Of a stretch of DNA of 64,000 nt, positions 1 through 7,345 are shown in pieces (position 1 is the stretch's first letter; each line of letters starts with the position of its first letter). The stretch is from the NCBI RefSeq assembly GCF_016027715.1, contig NZ_CP065691.1:963954-1027953 (forward strand), read 5' to 3'. The notes beneath the pieces are model-generated. The model was not told the DNA's origin, searched no databases, and was given only the letters and a program-made list of their open reading frames with translations. Origin of the DNA: Lactococcus garvieae (GTDB lineage Bacteria; Bacillota; Bacilli; Lactobacillales; Streptococcaceae). A program made the position numbers and the translations under genes.

Positions 1-1899
1 CAAATCAAGCAGCTTATGAAGTTTTCCGCCCATAATGGTCACATCCCCTGCTTCCATAGCAATATCTGAACCAGTGGCCATAGCAACACCTACAGTACTA
101 CTTGCCAGAGCAATTGCATCGTTAATACCGTCGCCGACCATAATCGAATCAGGAGTACTTTGCACAATTTGAGCTTTCTCTTCAGGAGACAAGTTACTTC
201 TTACTTCGTCTAAGTTTACAATTTTTTGTATCTTCTTAGCCGAATTTTCATTATCACCTGTCAACATTACTGTTCGGATCCCTGCTTTTTGCAATTCAGA
301 TACTGTTTGAACACTTTCTGATTTAATTGCTGAACTAAATGTAGCGGTTGCTAGTAATTTTTCTTCATCAGCTAGGTAAATAACAGTATCGGAGCTTTCG
401 GCAAATTGATAACCCTGCTCTTCCATAAGTTTTGCATTCCCTGCAAAATATTTGCGTCCATTAATTTCGGCAGAAAGTCCTCGTCCCGCAATTTCTTGAA
501 GTTTTTCTACTTCATATGTTTCTTCAGCATGCACAGCTTGTGCCAAAGGATGTTTAGAACGACTTTCTAAACTAGCCAGTATTTTAAACTCTTCTGAACT
601 TCCGTCAAAATTCGCTAACTCAAATTCACCTGTGGTAATTGTTCCCGTTTTATCAAAGAAAACCGTTTTTATACTATTGGTAAGTTCTAAAGCATTCGCA
701 TTTTTTAGGAGCAATCCATGTTTTGCAGCTAAACCTGTTCCTGAGATAATCGCAGTGGGCGTTGCCAAACCAAGTGCACAAGGACAAGCTATGACTAATG
801 TTGCCACGGCATGCATGATGGCAGTAAGTAATACACCTGTAAAAATCCAAGTCAAAATGAATGTCAACAATGCAATAACTAAAACGATTGGAACGAAGAT
901 ACTTGAAAGTTTATCCGCAAATTTTTGAATATTTGGCTTAGAAGCTTGAGCTTCTTCCATCATTTCGACCATACGAGAAATCGTCGAATCCTTAACATCA
1001 CGGACAACCACCGCCTTGATTGAACCATCTAGATTTACAGTCCCTTCAAACAAAGTCTCATCGTCCCCTTTGACTACAGGCAAAGATTCACCCGTAAGAT
1101 GACTTTCATCAAATGAGGCTTTGCCCTTAAGAATCATGGCATCTAAAGGAACTTTCTCTCCGGGAAAGATTTGAATAACATCACCGATTTGGACGTCTTC
1201 AAGTGGTACTTCACCTTTTTCAGTATGCACCATTTTGACACGACTGCTCATTAAACGTGTGATAGCTTGAGTAGTTTTCTCTTTAGCATTGTGCTCCAGG
1301 ACTTTACCTAAGACAACTAAGGTAATAATAACCATAGCAGATTCAAAGTTTAGGGCATTCAGTTGACCCATAAAGACGGCTAAAATTAAACTTGAAAAAT
1401 AAGCAACACTTGTTCCCAAAGCCACCAAAACATCCATGTTGGCACTTTCATTTTTCAGCGCATGGTAAGCACCTATATAGAAGCGCGCCCCAATTATAAA
1501 TTGTACAGGGGTAGCTAGAATAAGTTGTAGAACAGGATTATGTAAAAACATAAGATAATGTGTTCCCAGAATTCCTTCAAACATTGCCAGCACTAAAGGT
1601 AAGGTTAATACTGCTGACACAATAAGAGACAGACGTAAATTACGATCACGTCTCTGTGCTTGTGCGGCAATTTTTTCTTGGTGTGCTTTATCGTTGACGA
1701 TTGCACCATACCCTACTTTTTCTACAATCTTGATAATATCTTGGTCACTTAAATTTTCATCAAAAACAACTTTAGCTTTTTCTGTAGCTAAATTAACAGT
1801 AGCTTCTTGAATCTTCTCTGTATTATTAAGTGCCTTGGACACCGTATTTACACAGTTAGCACAAGTCATACCTGTTATGACAAAGTTTTGGCTTTTCAT
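1..1899 (-). CDS. copA: Copper-translocating P1B-type ATPase CopA (partial, C-terminus beyond left edge)
   Basis: Copper/silver P-type ATPase of the cytoplasmic membrane, most likely the exporter of the cop operon. The first 633 residues lie in the window. The frame runs off at base 1, so the last membrane segments are missing. Visible in order: N-terminal heavy-metal domain with GMTCANC (about residues 9-15), paired membrane spans, actuator TGES loop, ion-binding CPC (about 372-374), phosphorylation motif DKTGT (about 415), SKHPLA histidine-proline motif and hinge GDGIND (about 588). The ATG at 1899 is preceded by AAAGGAG at good spacing. It lies downstream of copZ, separated by a hairpin and its own cop-box operator, so it can be repressed separately by CopY. 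Confident of family; metal choice rests on the CPC motif and operon context. Confidence 0.95.
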   Translation of the reverse strand, partial: MKSQNFVITGMTCANCVNTVSKALNNTEKIQEATVNLATEKAKVVFDENLSDQDIIKIVEKVGYGAIVNDKAHQEKIAAQAQRRDRNLRLSLIVSAVLTLPLVLAMFEGILGTHYLMFLHNPVLQLILATPVQFIIGARFYIGAYHALKNESANMDVLVALGTSVAYFSSLILAVFMGQLNALNFESAMVIITLVVLGKVLEHNAKEKTTQAITRLMSSRVKMVHTEKGEVPLEDVQIGDVIQIFPGEKVPLDAMILKGKASFDESHLTGESLPVVKGDDETLFEGTVNLDGSIKAVVVRDVKDSTISRMVEMMEEAQASKPNIQKFADKLSSIFVPIVLVIALLTFILTWIFTGVLLTAIMHAVATLVIACPCALGLATPTAIISGTGLAAKHGLLLKNANALELTNSIKTVFFDKTGTITTGEFELANFDGSSEEFKILASLESRSKHPLAQAVHAEETYEVEKLQEIAGRGLSAEINGRKYFAGNAKLMEEQGYQFAESSDTVIYLADEEKLLATATFSSAIKSESVQTVSELQKAGIRTVMLTGDNENSAKKIQKIVNLDEVRSNLSPEEKAQIVQSTPDSIMVGDGINDAIALASSTVGVAMATGSDIAMEAGDVTIMGGKLHKLLDL

Positions 1900-1915
1900 C
1901 TTATACTCCTTTTAT

Positions 1916-1933
1916 AGTTTACAGTTGTAAACT
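1916..1933. promoter_or_regulatory. cop box in front of copA
   Basis: Perfect palindrome AGTTTACAGTTGTAAACT containing TACA-N2-TGTA, the operator known for CopY-type repressors of lactococci and enterococci. It ends about 17 bases before the copA ATG. A second copy sits in the copY promoter. A weak TATAAA lies at its downstream edge, so it may control a separate copA promoter. Confidence 0.85.
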
Positions 1934-1949
1934 TAATTACTTAGAGAAA

Positions 1950-1967
1950 ACTGTCCGCTGGGACAGT
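1950..1967 (-). terminator. Hairpin between copZ and copA
   Basis: Seven-base-pair stem ACTGTCC/GGACAGT with a four-base loop, five bases after the copZ stop. On the minus strand it is followed by TTTCTC rather than a clean T-run, so it looks like a partial terminator or mRNA-stabilising element that would lower copA read-through relative to copZ. Confidence 0.5.
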
Positions 1968-1971
1968 CCTC

Positions 1972-2181
1972 TTATCTTACTAATTCGTAACCAGCATCTT
2001 TGACAGCTAGTGCCATTTGATCGACAGGAGTAATGTCTGCATCAAATTTAACTAATGCTTCGTTCTTCTTTAAAGAAACTTTAGCTGATTTTACACCTTC
2101 AAGGTTTTCAAGTGCTGAAGTTACGTGCATCACACAGTGATCACAAGTCATACCTTTTATTTCAAACTTTTCTTTTTCCAT
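1972..2181 (-). CDS. copZ: Copper chaperone CopZ
   Basis: Small cytosolic metallochaperone of 69 residues that carries Cu(I) to CopA and can deliver copper to the CopY repressor. The whole protein is one heavy-metal-associated ferredoxin-like domain with the CxxC copper site GMTCDHC at about residues 9-15. A longer reading from 2223 is possible, but the ATG at 2181 follows a purine-rich GGGGGAAGAAGG and gives the usual length (MEKEKFEIKG start), so I chose it. It lies 17 bases after copY and is probably co-transcribed with it. Confidence 0.92.
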   Translation of the reverse strand: MEKEKFEIKGMTCDHCVMHVTSALENLEGVKSAKVSLKKNEALVKFDADITPVDQMALAVKDAGYELVR

Positions 2182-2198
2182 ATCCTTCTTCCCCCTTC

Positions 2199-2639
2199 TC
2201 AGCTGGCATGTTGGCAGCTGCAAGAATTAAAATTTTCTAAACAGGTACAAGTTGTTTCTTGAACTGTTACTTTATTTGTCAACGCTTCTTGTAAGCTTGC
2301 TACATCTTCTGCAGTCAAGTTAGACAAGGCGATCATATCGGCTAAGAGTTTTACTTGTTTAGTTTCACAAACTTTTTCAAGCAAAGACTGTCCCATCATT
2401 TGAATAGCCGTACATTCTGCCATTAGAGGATGGTAAACAAACTTACGCCCCTCTTTTTCTGTACTTAGCATTCCTTTTTTCACTAGGCGTCCCAGCAAGG
2501 TTTTAACCGTTGCTAAAGACCAATCCAAATCGGGCGAAATTTGACAAGAGATCTCATCAACTCGTGCTTCACCGAGCGACCAGATAACACGCATCACAAT
2601 CAATTCTGCATTAGATATATTAAATTCTGTTTCGTTCAT
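2199..2639 (-). CDS. copY: Copper-responsive repressor CopY/CopR (BlaI/MecI family)
   Basis: Transcription repressor of the cop operon, 146 residues, usual for CopY. The N-terminal winged helix resembles BlaI/MecI (recognition region SLATVKTLLGRL around residues 41-52, then a basic wing). The C-terminus carries the cysteine cluster CTC-x6-CSC that binds Cu(I) or Zn(II). The commonly cited CopY pattern has four residues between the CxC pairs; here there are six. First gene of copY-copZ-copA; a cop box overlaps its own promoter at 2673-2690, so it is autoregulated. An ATG with GGAGCGCC upstream fits the start. Confidence 0.92.
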   Translation of the reverse strand: MNETEFNISNAELIVMRVIWSLGEARVDEISCQISPDLDWSLATVKTLLGRLVKKGMLSTEKEGRKFVYHPLMAECTAIQMMGQSLLEKVCETKQVKLLADMIALSNLTAEDVASLQEALTNKVTVQETTCTCLENFNSCSCQHAS

Positions 2640-2672
2640 TGGCGCTCCTTACTATTTAAGTATCATACATAT

Positions 2673-2701
2673 AGTTTACAACTGTAAACTATAAATGTCA
2701 A
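2673..2701 (-). promoter_or_regulatory. copY promoter with cop-box operator
   Basis: Minus strand: -35 TTGACA at 2701-2696, 17-base spacer, -10 TAAACT at 2678-2673. The palindrome AGTTTACAACTGTAAACT (2673-2690, core TACA-N2-TGTA at 2677-2686) covers the -10 and half the spacer, so bound CopY would exclude RNA polymerase. It matches the box before copA except for the two central bases. Confidence 0.85.
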
Positions 2702-2725
2702 GTCTCAACTCTGTATTATAAATAA

Positions 2726-2768
2726 AAAAAACCTTTAAGGCAAGCCGTAGCCTCAAAAAGGTTTTTTT
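2726..2768 (-). terminator. Terminator after the serine dehydratase genes
   Basis: Long imperfect stem built on AAAAACCTTT ... AAAGGTTTTTT, with an inner GGC/GCC stem and a T-run on the minus strand, 17 bases after the sdaA stop. It insulates sda from the cop promoter; A/T runs on both sides could make it bidirectional. Confidence 0.75.
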
Positions 2769-2784
2769 AATAATACACACTTTG

Positions 2785-3657
2785 TTATTTTTCACCACCA
2801 AAGATACGTTCCATGATTTCACGTCCTGTTGGCGTCGCTGCTAATCCGCCTTCACCAGTTTCTCGATGAGCAGAAGGCAATGAACGCCCAACATTATACA
2901 TACATGTTATAACTTCATCCACTGGAATAACCGTTTTAACTCCGGCTAAAGCCATATCTGCAGAAATCATAGCTTGGGAGGCTCCCATGGCATTACGATG
3001 CACACAGGGAATTTCAACAAGCCCTGCTACGGGATCACAAATCAATCCCAGCATATTTTGCAAGGTCAGTGCTAAAGCCATGCCCGCTTGTTCTCCTGTA
3101 CCTCCTGCGATAATCACCAAGGCTGCTGCGGACATTGCTGATGCCGAGCCGACTTCTGCTTGGCAGCCCCCTTCAGCACCTGCGATGGTTGCATTATTGG
3201 CAATAGCCAAACCAAAGGCTCCAGCAGTAAAAATAAATTCAACTTGCTGTTCGTGCGTCAAACCTAACTTTTTAGTTGCTGCTGATAATACACCAGGCAA
3301 ACATCCGGCTGAGCCAGCGGTTGGTGTTGCACAGATTAGTCCCATTTGGGCATTGACCTCATTTACAGCTACACCATCACGCGCTGCGCCGAGGATTACA
3401 TCACCTGAAATTGCTTTCCCTGATTTGATATATTCATCCATCTTTTTGGCATCACCACCAGTGAGTCCTGTTGTTGACTTATGGCCCAATAATCCTTCTT
3501 CAATTGAAGACATCATGGTTGCTAGGTTATGCTCCATCATTTCGATGATCTGTTCACGACTGGCACCAGTTTGTTCCATTTCTTCTGCAATCATCAATTC
3601 AGCGATTGATGGATATGATTTTGCATCTTCAAGCAATTCTTTTACATTAGAAAACAT
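2785..3657 (-). CDS. sdaAA: L-serine dehydratase, alpha subunit
   Basis: Iron-sulfur L-serine dehydratase catalytic chain (L-serine to pyruvate and ammonia), 290 residues, cytosolic. The three cluster cysteines are visible at 165 (GGCQAE), 207 (ICDPV) and 218 (IPCVH). Their spacing of 42 and 11 equals that of the known single-chain enzyme from Legionella. The glycine-rich SAGCLPG and the carboxy-terminal GGLAATPTGR are typical of the family. The beta chain lies immediately upstream with a nine-base gap, so the two are co-translated from one mRNA, as usual in Firmicutes. Confidence 0.95.
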   Translation of the reverse strand: MFSNVKELLEDAKSYPSIAELMIAEEMEQTGASREQIIEMMEHNLATMMSSIEEGLLGHKSTTGLTGGDAKKMDEYIKSGKAISGDVILGAARDGVAVNEVNAQMGLICATPTAGSAGCLPGVLSAATKKLGLTHEQQVEFIFTAGAFGLAIANNATIAGAEGGCQAEVGSASAMSAAALVIIAGGTGEQAGMALALTLQNMLGLICDPVAGLVEIPCVHRNAMGASQAMISADMALAGVKTVIPVDEVITCMYNVGRSLPSAHRETGEGGLAATPTGREIMERIFGGEK

Positions 3658-3666
3658 ACTTCCCCC

Positions 3667-4338
3667 TTATTTAAAGAAATTTACAGCAGAAAGTTTAGGA
3701 ATTTGTTTCATTTCCTCAAAAGCTTCTTCTACATCGACACTATCAACTTCCATAATCATGATTGCTTTTTCCCCTTTAGCTTCACGGGTGAGGTTCATTT
3801 GCGCAACATTGATATCATGTTTTTCAAAGATAGCTCCCAATCTTGCCAAAATTCCTGGCGCATCTTGGTGGACGATTACAAAGGTCGGCATACCTGCAGA
3901 TAGCGAAATATCAAAACCATTTAACTCTGTAACTTGAATTAATCCGCCACCAATAGAAATCCCTGTGACACTCATGTCACGATTACCTTTTTTTAAAATT
4001 AGACGCGCGGTGTTTGGATGTTCTGCCTTATCTTCAGGATGAGGAACATAGGTAACTTCCATCCCTTCTTCATGAGCAATACGTGGGGCATCACGTAACC
4101 GTGGGTCGTCAGGATCCATACCAAGTACTCCTGCAACCAGCGCCACATCTGTCCCATGACCACGATAAGTTTTAGCAAAACTCTCATAGAGATGAATTTC
4201 TACTTTGTCAGGTAATTCCCCAAAAATTGAGCGAATAATTTTACCTATACGTGCAGCACCTGCTGTGTGTGAACTACTGGGCCCAACCATCACAGGGCCA
4301 ATAATGTCAAATACACTTTTGTAACGTAAATTTTCCAT
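3667..4338 (-). CDS. sdaAB: L-serine dehydratase, beta subunit
   Basis: Regulatory/small chain of the [4Fe-4S] L-serine dehydratase, 223 residues. The N-terminal part has the family signature GPSSSHTAGAARIGK (about 18-32). The C-terminal ~75 residues form an ACT domain (FVIVHQDAPGILARLGAIFEKHDINVAQM), a fold that commonly binds amino acids. A GGAGG ribosome site precedes the ATG. It is the first gene of the sda operon; an extended -10 box and a cre-like site lie upstream at 4421-4444, suggesting carbon-catabolite control. Confidence 0.93.
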   Translation of the reverse strand: MENLRYKSVFDIIGPVMVGPSSSHTAGAARIGKIIRSIFGELPDKVEIHLYESFAKTYRGHGTDVALVAGVLGMDPDDPRLRDAPRIAHEEGMEVTYVPHPEDKAEHPNTARLILKKGNRDMSVTGISIGGGLIQVTELNGFDISLSAGMPTFVIVHQDAPGILARLGAIFEKHDINVAQMNLTREAKGEKAIMIMEVDSVDVEEAFEEMKQIPKLSAVNFFK

Positions 4339-4420
4339 ATTTCCTCCGCAACTTTGCTCAGCAAAGCCATTTCCGCTTAATTATTTGACTTAATTAAACG
4401 AAACTATTTATTCTAAAGTC

Positions 4421-4444
4421 ATTATAACACTAATACGCTTTCAA
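4421..4444 (-). promoter_or_regulatory. sda promoter with cre-like site
   Basis: Minus strand extended -10 TGTTATAAT (hexamer 4426-4421). Just upstream, TTGAAAGCGTATTAG (4444-4430) matches the catabolite-responsive element consensus WTGNAANCGNWNNCW except near its 3' end. Its place between -35 and -10 would suit repression by CcpA. The site is weaker than those at ohyA and pta. Confidence 0.45.
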
Positions 4445-4582
4445 TACTATCTATAACTGGATTTGTAGCAAAAAGATAAGTTTGCTAATTTTACGATTTT
4501 ACTAAGACTTTTCAGACAATTCTCTACTCATTAAAATAGAAAATAAATTTATTTTTCTTCATTTGGATGAATGAGTTTGTGA

Positions 4583-4588
4583 TATAAT
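4583..4588 (+). promoter_or_regulatory. Extended -10 promoter of the AMP-ligase gene
   Basis: TGATATAAT: a perfect TATAAT preceded by the TGn extension, 30 bases before the ATG at 4619. No good -35 is seen at 16-18 bases. The stretch 4440-4560 upstream is A/T-rich with nothing else recognisable. Confidence 0.7.
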
Positions 4589-4618
4589 AAACTTTAGAAA
4601 AATAGAAAGAGATATTTT

Positions 4619-6151
4619 ATGAAATTCCAACACAAACCACTGAATCTTTATGTAAATTTCAAAGAATCGGCCCAACAATTTCCCCAAAGTCGTTTTATTT
4701 TCGACAAGAAGTTAAACGCTTTCCCTGAATTAGAGCTTGAGACAAGTTATCAAAGCGTTCACGAAGCAGTCTTACAAAAAGCTTATAATCTGGCAGCTTT
4801 AGGAATAAAAAAAGAAGACAAGGTAATTATTTTTAAATCAAGTGCTTTTGATACTTACCTTCTTGCTATTGCTGTGTCTTATCTTGGGGCCATCCCTGCA
4901 ATGATTTCCCATCACTTTTCTATACCAGTAATGGATACTCTTGCTGCTCGTCTTGAAAATCCTTGGCTCATTTTTGATGAAGATACAGCTTCCGTCGTTC
5001 ATGAATTGAAAAATGTAAACAAAGGCCACAAACTCTTCGTCTCTGACTTTGCTTCAAACAATAATAGCCCTGAGGTGAGCAATCAACAACTAGCGACAGA
5101 TGATATCGCTTATCTCACACATACATCAGGTACTACTGGGATTCCGAAACTGATCGCTCACTCTGCTAATTCTATGGGCTGGCGTTGGGTCTTACAGCGT
5201 ACAGTTATGGATTGGATGCCAGATAAGTCTTCACTGTTAGCCTTCCACATTTCACCAGTCCATTCCCGCTTTAACATTGGTATATCCTCAGCCATGACTT
5301 TTGGTTTTGACCTTATGCCCCTTTCTAATTTAGAAAAACATACTGTGCTTAGTATGTTTGAAAAATATCGTCCTACGGCGTTCGAAACACATCCAAACCA
5401 TTTTGTACGTTTGGCAAATGTGGTGAAAGAAACACCCGAGGCTTTTGCTTCTATTCGTTATCTCCACTCAACTTTTGATGCGATTAACAAAGATACGATG
5501 CATACTTTCCTCGCTGCTTCTACAGAAGAAAATCCTGTTTTCTTACAAATCTATGGTCAGTCTGAATGTGGCCCAATGATTTGGAAAAAACATCGCCTTA
5601 CTACCTTACCTACTACAAATGCACGTGAAATGGGTATCGGTATGCCTGGTCTCTCCCAAGCACGTGTAACTGATGCGGACGGAAATGTTGTTCCGGCAGG
5701 CACACCTGGTCATATTCATTTCCTCTCTAAAGGGCGTGCATTAACTTATTATAAAGAGGACAGTCGTTTTGCTGAAGAAGTTTATGGCGACTGGTGGGAT
5801 ACAGGTGACTGGGGGATTATGGATGAAGACGGTGTGCTCTTCCTCTATGACCGTCAAGTGGATCTCATCGACAAGGTGGAATCAAACTTAGCCATTGAAG
5901 ATCTCCTCCTCGACCAACATGACTTTCTGGACGAAGTAATTATTATCCGTGATGCTTCTGGACATCCTCAACCTATTTTGGCGCTTGCCGAAGGTAAAGA
6001 GATGGACTGGAAAGCTTGGTGGTCTTCCATCATTGATATGCCTTTCCTAAATGAACCTCTCCTTATGGACTATGATGCGATCCCTCGTACAGCCACAATG
6101 AAAGTTCAAAGATTGGCTCTTGAACGTGAACTTGCGGCAGGTCAAAAATAA
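4619..6151 (+). CDS. ANL-superfamily adenylate-forming ligase (acyl/aryl-CoA synthetase-like)
   Basis: ATP-dependent acid-activating enzyme of 510 residues. The P-loop signature THTSGTTGIPKLI is at about 167-179, QIYGQSECGP is the A5-type motif, WWDTGDWG (about 393-400) leads to the YDR hinge, and the terminal RTATMKVQR supplies the expected catalytic lysine. Substrate cannot be read from sequence. Convergent menA next door raises the possibility of a MenE-like o-succinylbenzoate-CoA ligase role, but the protein is longer than usual MenE, so that is only inference. Monocistronic, closed by a shared terminator at 6165-6196. Confidence 0.8.
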   Translation: MKFQHKPLNLYVNFKESAQQFPQSRFIFDKKLNAFPELELETSYQSVHEAVLQKAYNLAALGIKKEDKVIIFKSSAFDTYLLAIAVSYLGAIPAMISHHFSIPVMDTLAARLENPWLIFDEDTASVVHELKNVNKGHKLFVSDFASNNNSPEVSNQQLATDDIAYLTHTSGTTGIPKLIAHSANSMGWRWVLQRTVMDWMPDKSSLLAFHISPVHSRFNIGISSAMTFGFDLMPLSNLEKHTVLSMFEKYRPTAFETHPNHFVRLANVVKETPEAFASIRYLHSTFDAINKDTMHTFLAASTEENPVFLQIYGQSECGPMIWKKHRLTTLPTTNAREMGIGMPGLSQARVTDADGNVVPAGTPGHIHFLSKGRALTYYKEDSRFAEEVYGDWWDTGDWGIMDEDGVLFLYDRQVDLIDKVESNLAIEDLLLDQHDFLDEVIIIRDASGHPQPILALAEGKEMDWKAWWSSIIDMPFLNEPLLMDYDAIPRTATMKVQRLALERELAAGQK

Positions 6152-6164
6152 ACTCAGCATACAA

Positions 6165-6196
6165 AAAGGTAGTTCCAAAGAGGAAACTACCTTTTT
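6165..6196. terminator. Bidirectional terminator between the ligase and menA
   Basis: AAAAAGGTAGTTCC, five-base loop, GGAAACTACCTTTTTT: near-perfect stem with a one-base bulge and A/T runs on both sides, between two convergent stop codons. Confidence 0.85.
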
Positions 6197-6200
6197 TAAG

Positions 6201-7160
6201 TTATTTTGTCACTGCTTGCCAAAGAAGCGACAGAAGGAGAGACAAGGCATATGAGCTGTTAAATAAAACCATATTTTTTAAAGAATAAACAAAGCTATGA
6301 GGAGCAGGGACTTCTGCTGCATGTTGTTTTAAGTTCTTCTGAATTATCGGAAAGGAAAGGAAAGTCAGTAATGTTGGCCATTCAAAAATTCCAATAAAAA
6401 AACCTAAAATAATGAAGAAATACGCACCGTACATAAGCAATTGAAAAAGCTGAATACCTTGTTTACGTCCAATATAATATACTAAAGTATAACGATGGTT
6501 TTTAATATCTGTATCCAAATCACGCAAGTTATTAGCCAGCATAATATTTGCAATCGTGAAGACTAAAGGTAAACTCGCAACAACCATTGCTATAGCCCCC
6601 ATCATATCTCCAGAAAGCACAAACGAATTTGCCGCAAAGTTAAGATCAAGTTTGAAGATGGGATTTTCTGCACAATTGATGAGGACCACCATTGCAAAAA
6701 TTCCAAAACCCATCGTTCCACCAGAAAAGATCTCACCCAATGGCATACGAGAAAGAGGAATCGGACCATAAGTATAAAAAACACCGATAAAGAAGACGAT
6801 TCCACCCAATAGCAAAAAGAGCCATCCCGTAAAATAAGCCAAAAGGAAACCTAAGCACAGACTTACAAAGACCATGAACAATATCAAATTTCTGACAACA
6901 AGAGGAGCTAGATTGGCTTTACCAATAATATTTTCTTGTTGTTGATAAATTTCATCTTTCGCTTTTTGAAAATCCTGATAATTATTAATCGCTGTTACCG
7001 TCATATCAAAGATAAGCATAGCCAGTAAAAAAAGGAGTGAAAGTCCAGGATTAAATGTTTTAAAATAGCTCAGACTAAAAAGTAAGCCAATAATATAGGG
7101 AAATATGCTGGCAATTTTGGTTTTAATTTCAACAAGTTCTAAAAAAGTTTTTAATGTCAT
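6201..7160 (-). CDS. menA: 1,4-dihydroxy-2-naphthoate polyprenyltransferase (MenA/UbiA family)
   Basis: Integral membrane prenyltransferase, 319 residues, predicted 8-9 spans. It joins a polyprenyl chain to dihydroxynaphthoate, giving demethylmenaquinone. Two Asp-rich Mg-diphosphate motifs are visible: TAINNYQDF (about 56-64) and NNLRDLDTDIKNHR in the second half. It follows ndh on the same strand but has its own terminator-separated promoter at 7276-7304. A MenA homologue beside a long type II NADH dehydrogenase recalls the demethylmenaquinone genes of flavin-based extracellular electron transfer loci in Listeria; the other genes of that locus are not seen here. Confidence 0.88.
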   Translation of the reverse strand: MTLKTFLELVEIKTKIASIFPYIIGLLFSLSYFKTFNPGLSLLFLLAMLIFDMTVTAINNYQDFQKAKDEIYQQQENIIGKANLAPLVVRNLILFMVFVSLCLGFLLAYFTGWLFLLLGGIVFFIGVFYTYGPIPLSRMPLGEIFSGGTMGFGIFAMVVLINCAENPIFKLDLNFAANSFVLSGDMMGAIAMVVASLPLVFTIANIMLANNLRDLDTDIKNHRYTLVYYIGRKQGIQLFQLLMYGAYFFIILGFFIGIFEWPTLLTFLSFPIIQKNLKQHAAEVPAPHSFVYSLKNMVLFNSSYALSLLLSLLWQAVTK

Positions 7161-7275
7161 AAAGCGTTTAGGTTATCCTTCACTATGGTTTCTCTGTTTT
7201 TTGAGCAATCAAACGTACTGGCCGTTTAATTCTCCTTAGAGTGTTCATCTTTTCCAGACAGTATGAACAATCTAT

Positions 7276-7304
7276 ATTATAGCGGATAAGTGCTCAAGAA
7301 TCAA
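7276..7304 (-). promoter_or_regulatory. menA promoter
   Basis: Minus strand -35 TTGATT (7304-7299), 17-base spacer, -10 TATAAT (7281-7276), located after the ndh terminator. This allows menA to be expressed apart from ndh with a leader of roughly 110 bases. Confidence 0.8.
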
Positions 7305-7314
7305 TTTCAGAAAT

Positions 7315-7341
7315 AAAAAATAGCTCTAGCGAGCTATTTTT
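7315..7341 (-). terminator. ndh terminator
   Basis: AAAAATAGCTC-GCTA-GAGCTATTTTTT stem-loop immediately after the ndh stop, with a T-run on the minus strand. Confidence 0.85.
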
Positions 7342-7345
7342 AAAA

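Noticed and set aside
2987-3937. A 316-codon plus-strand open frame across sdaA/sdaB
   Set aside because: It lies antisense to two clear enzyme genes, has atypical low-complexity composition and no ribosome site; a shadow frame.
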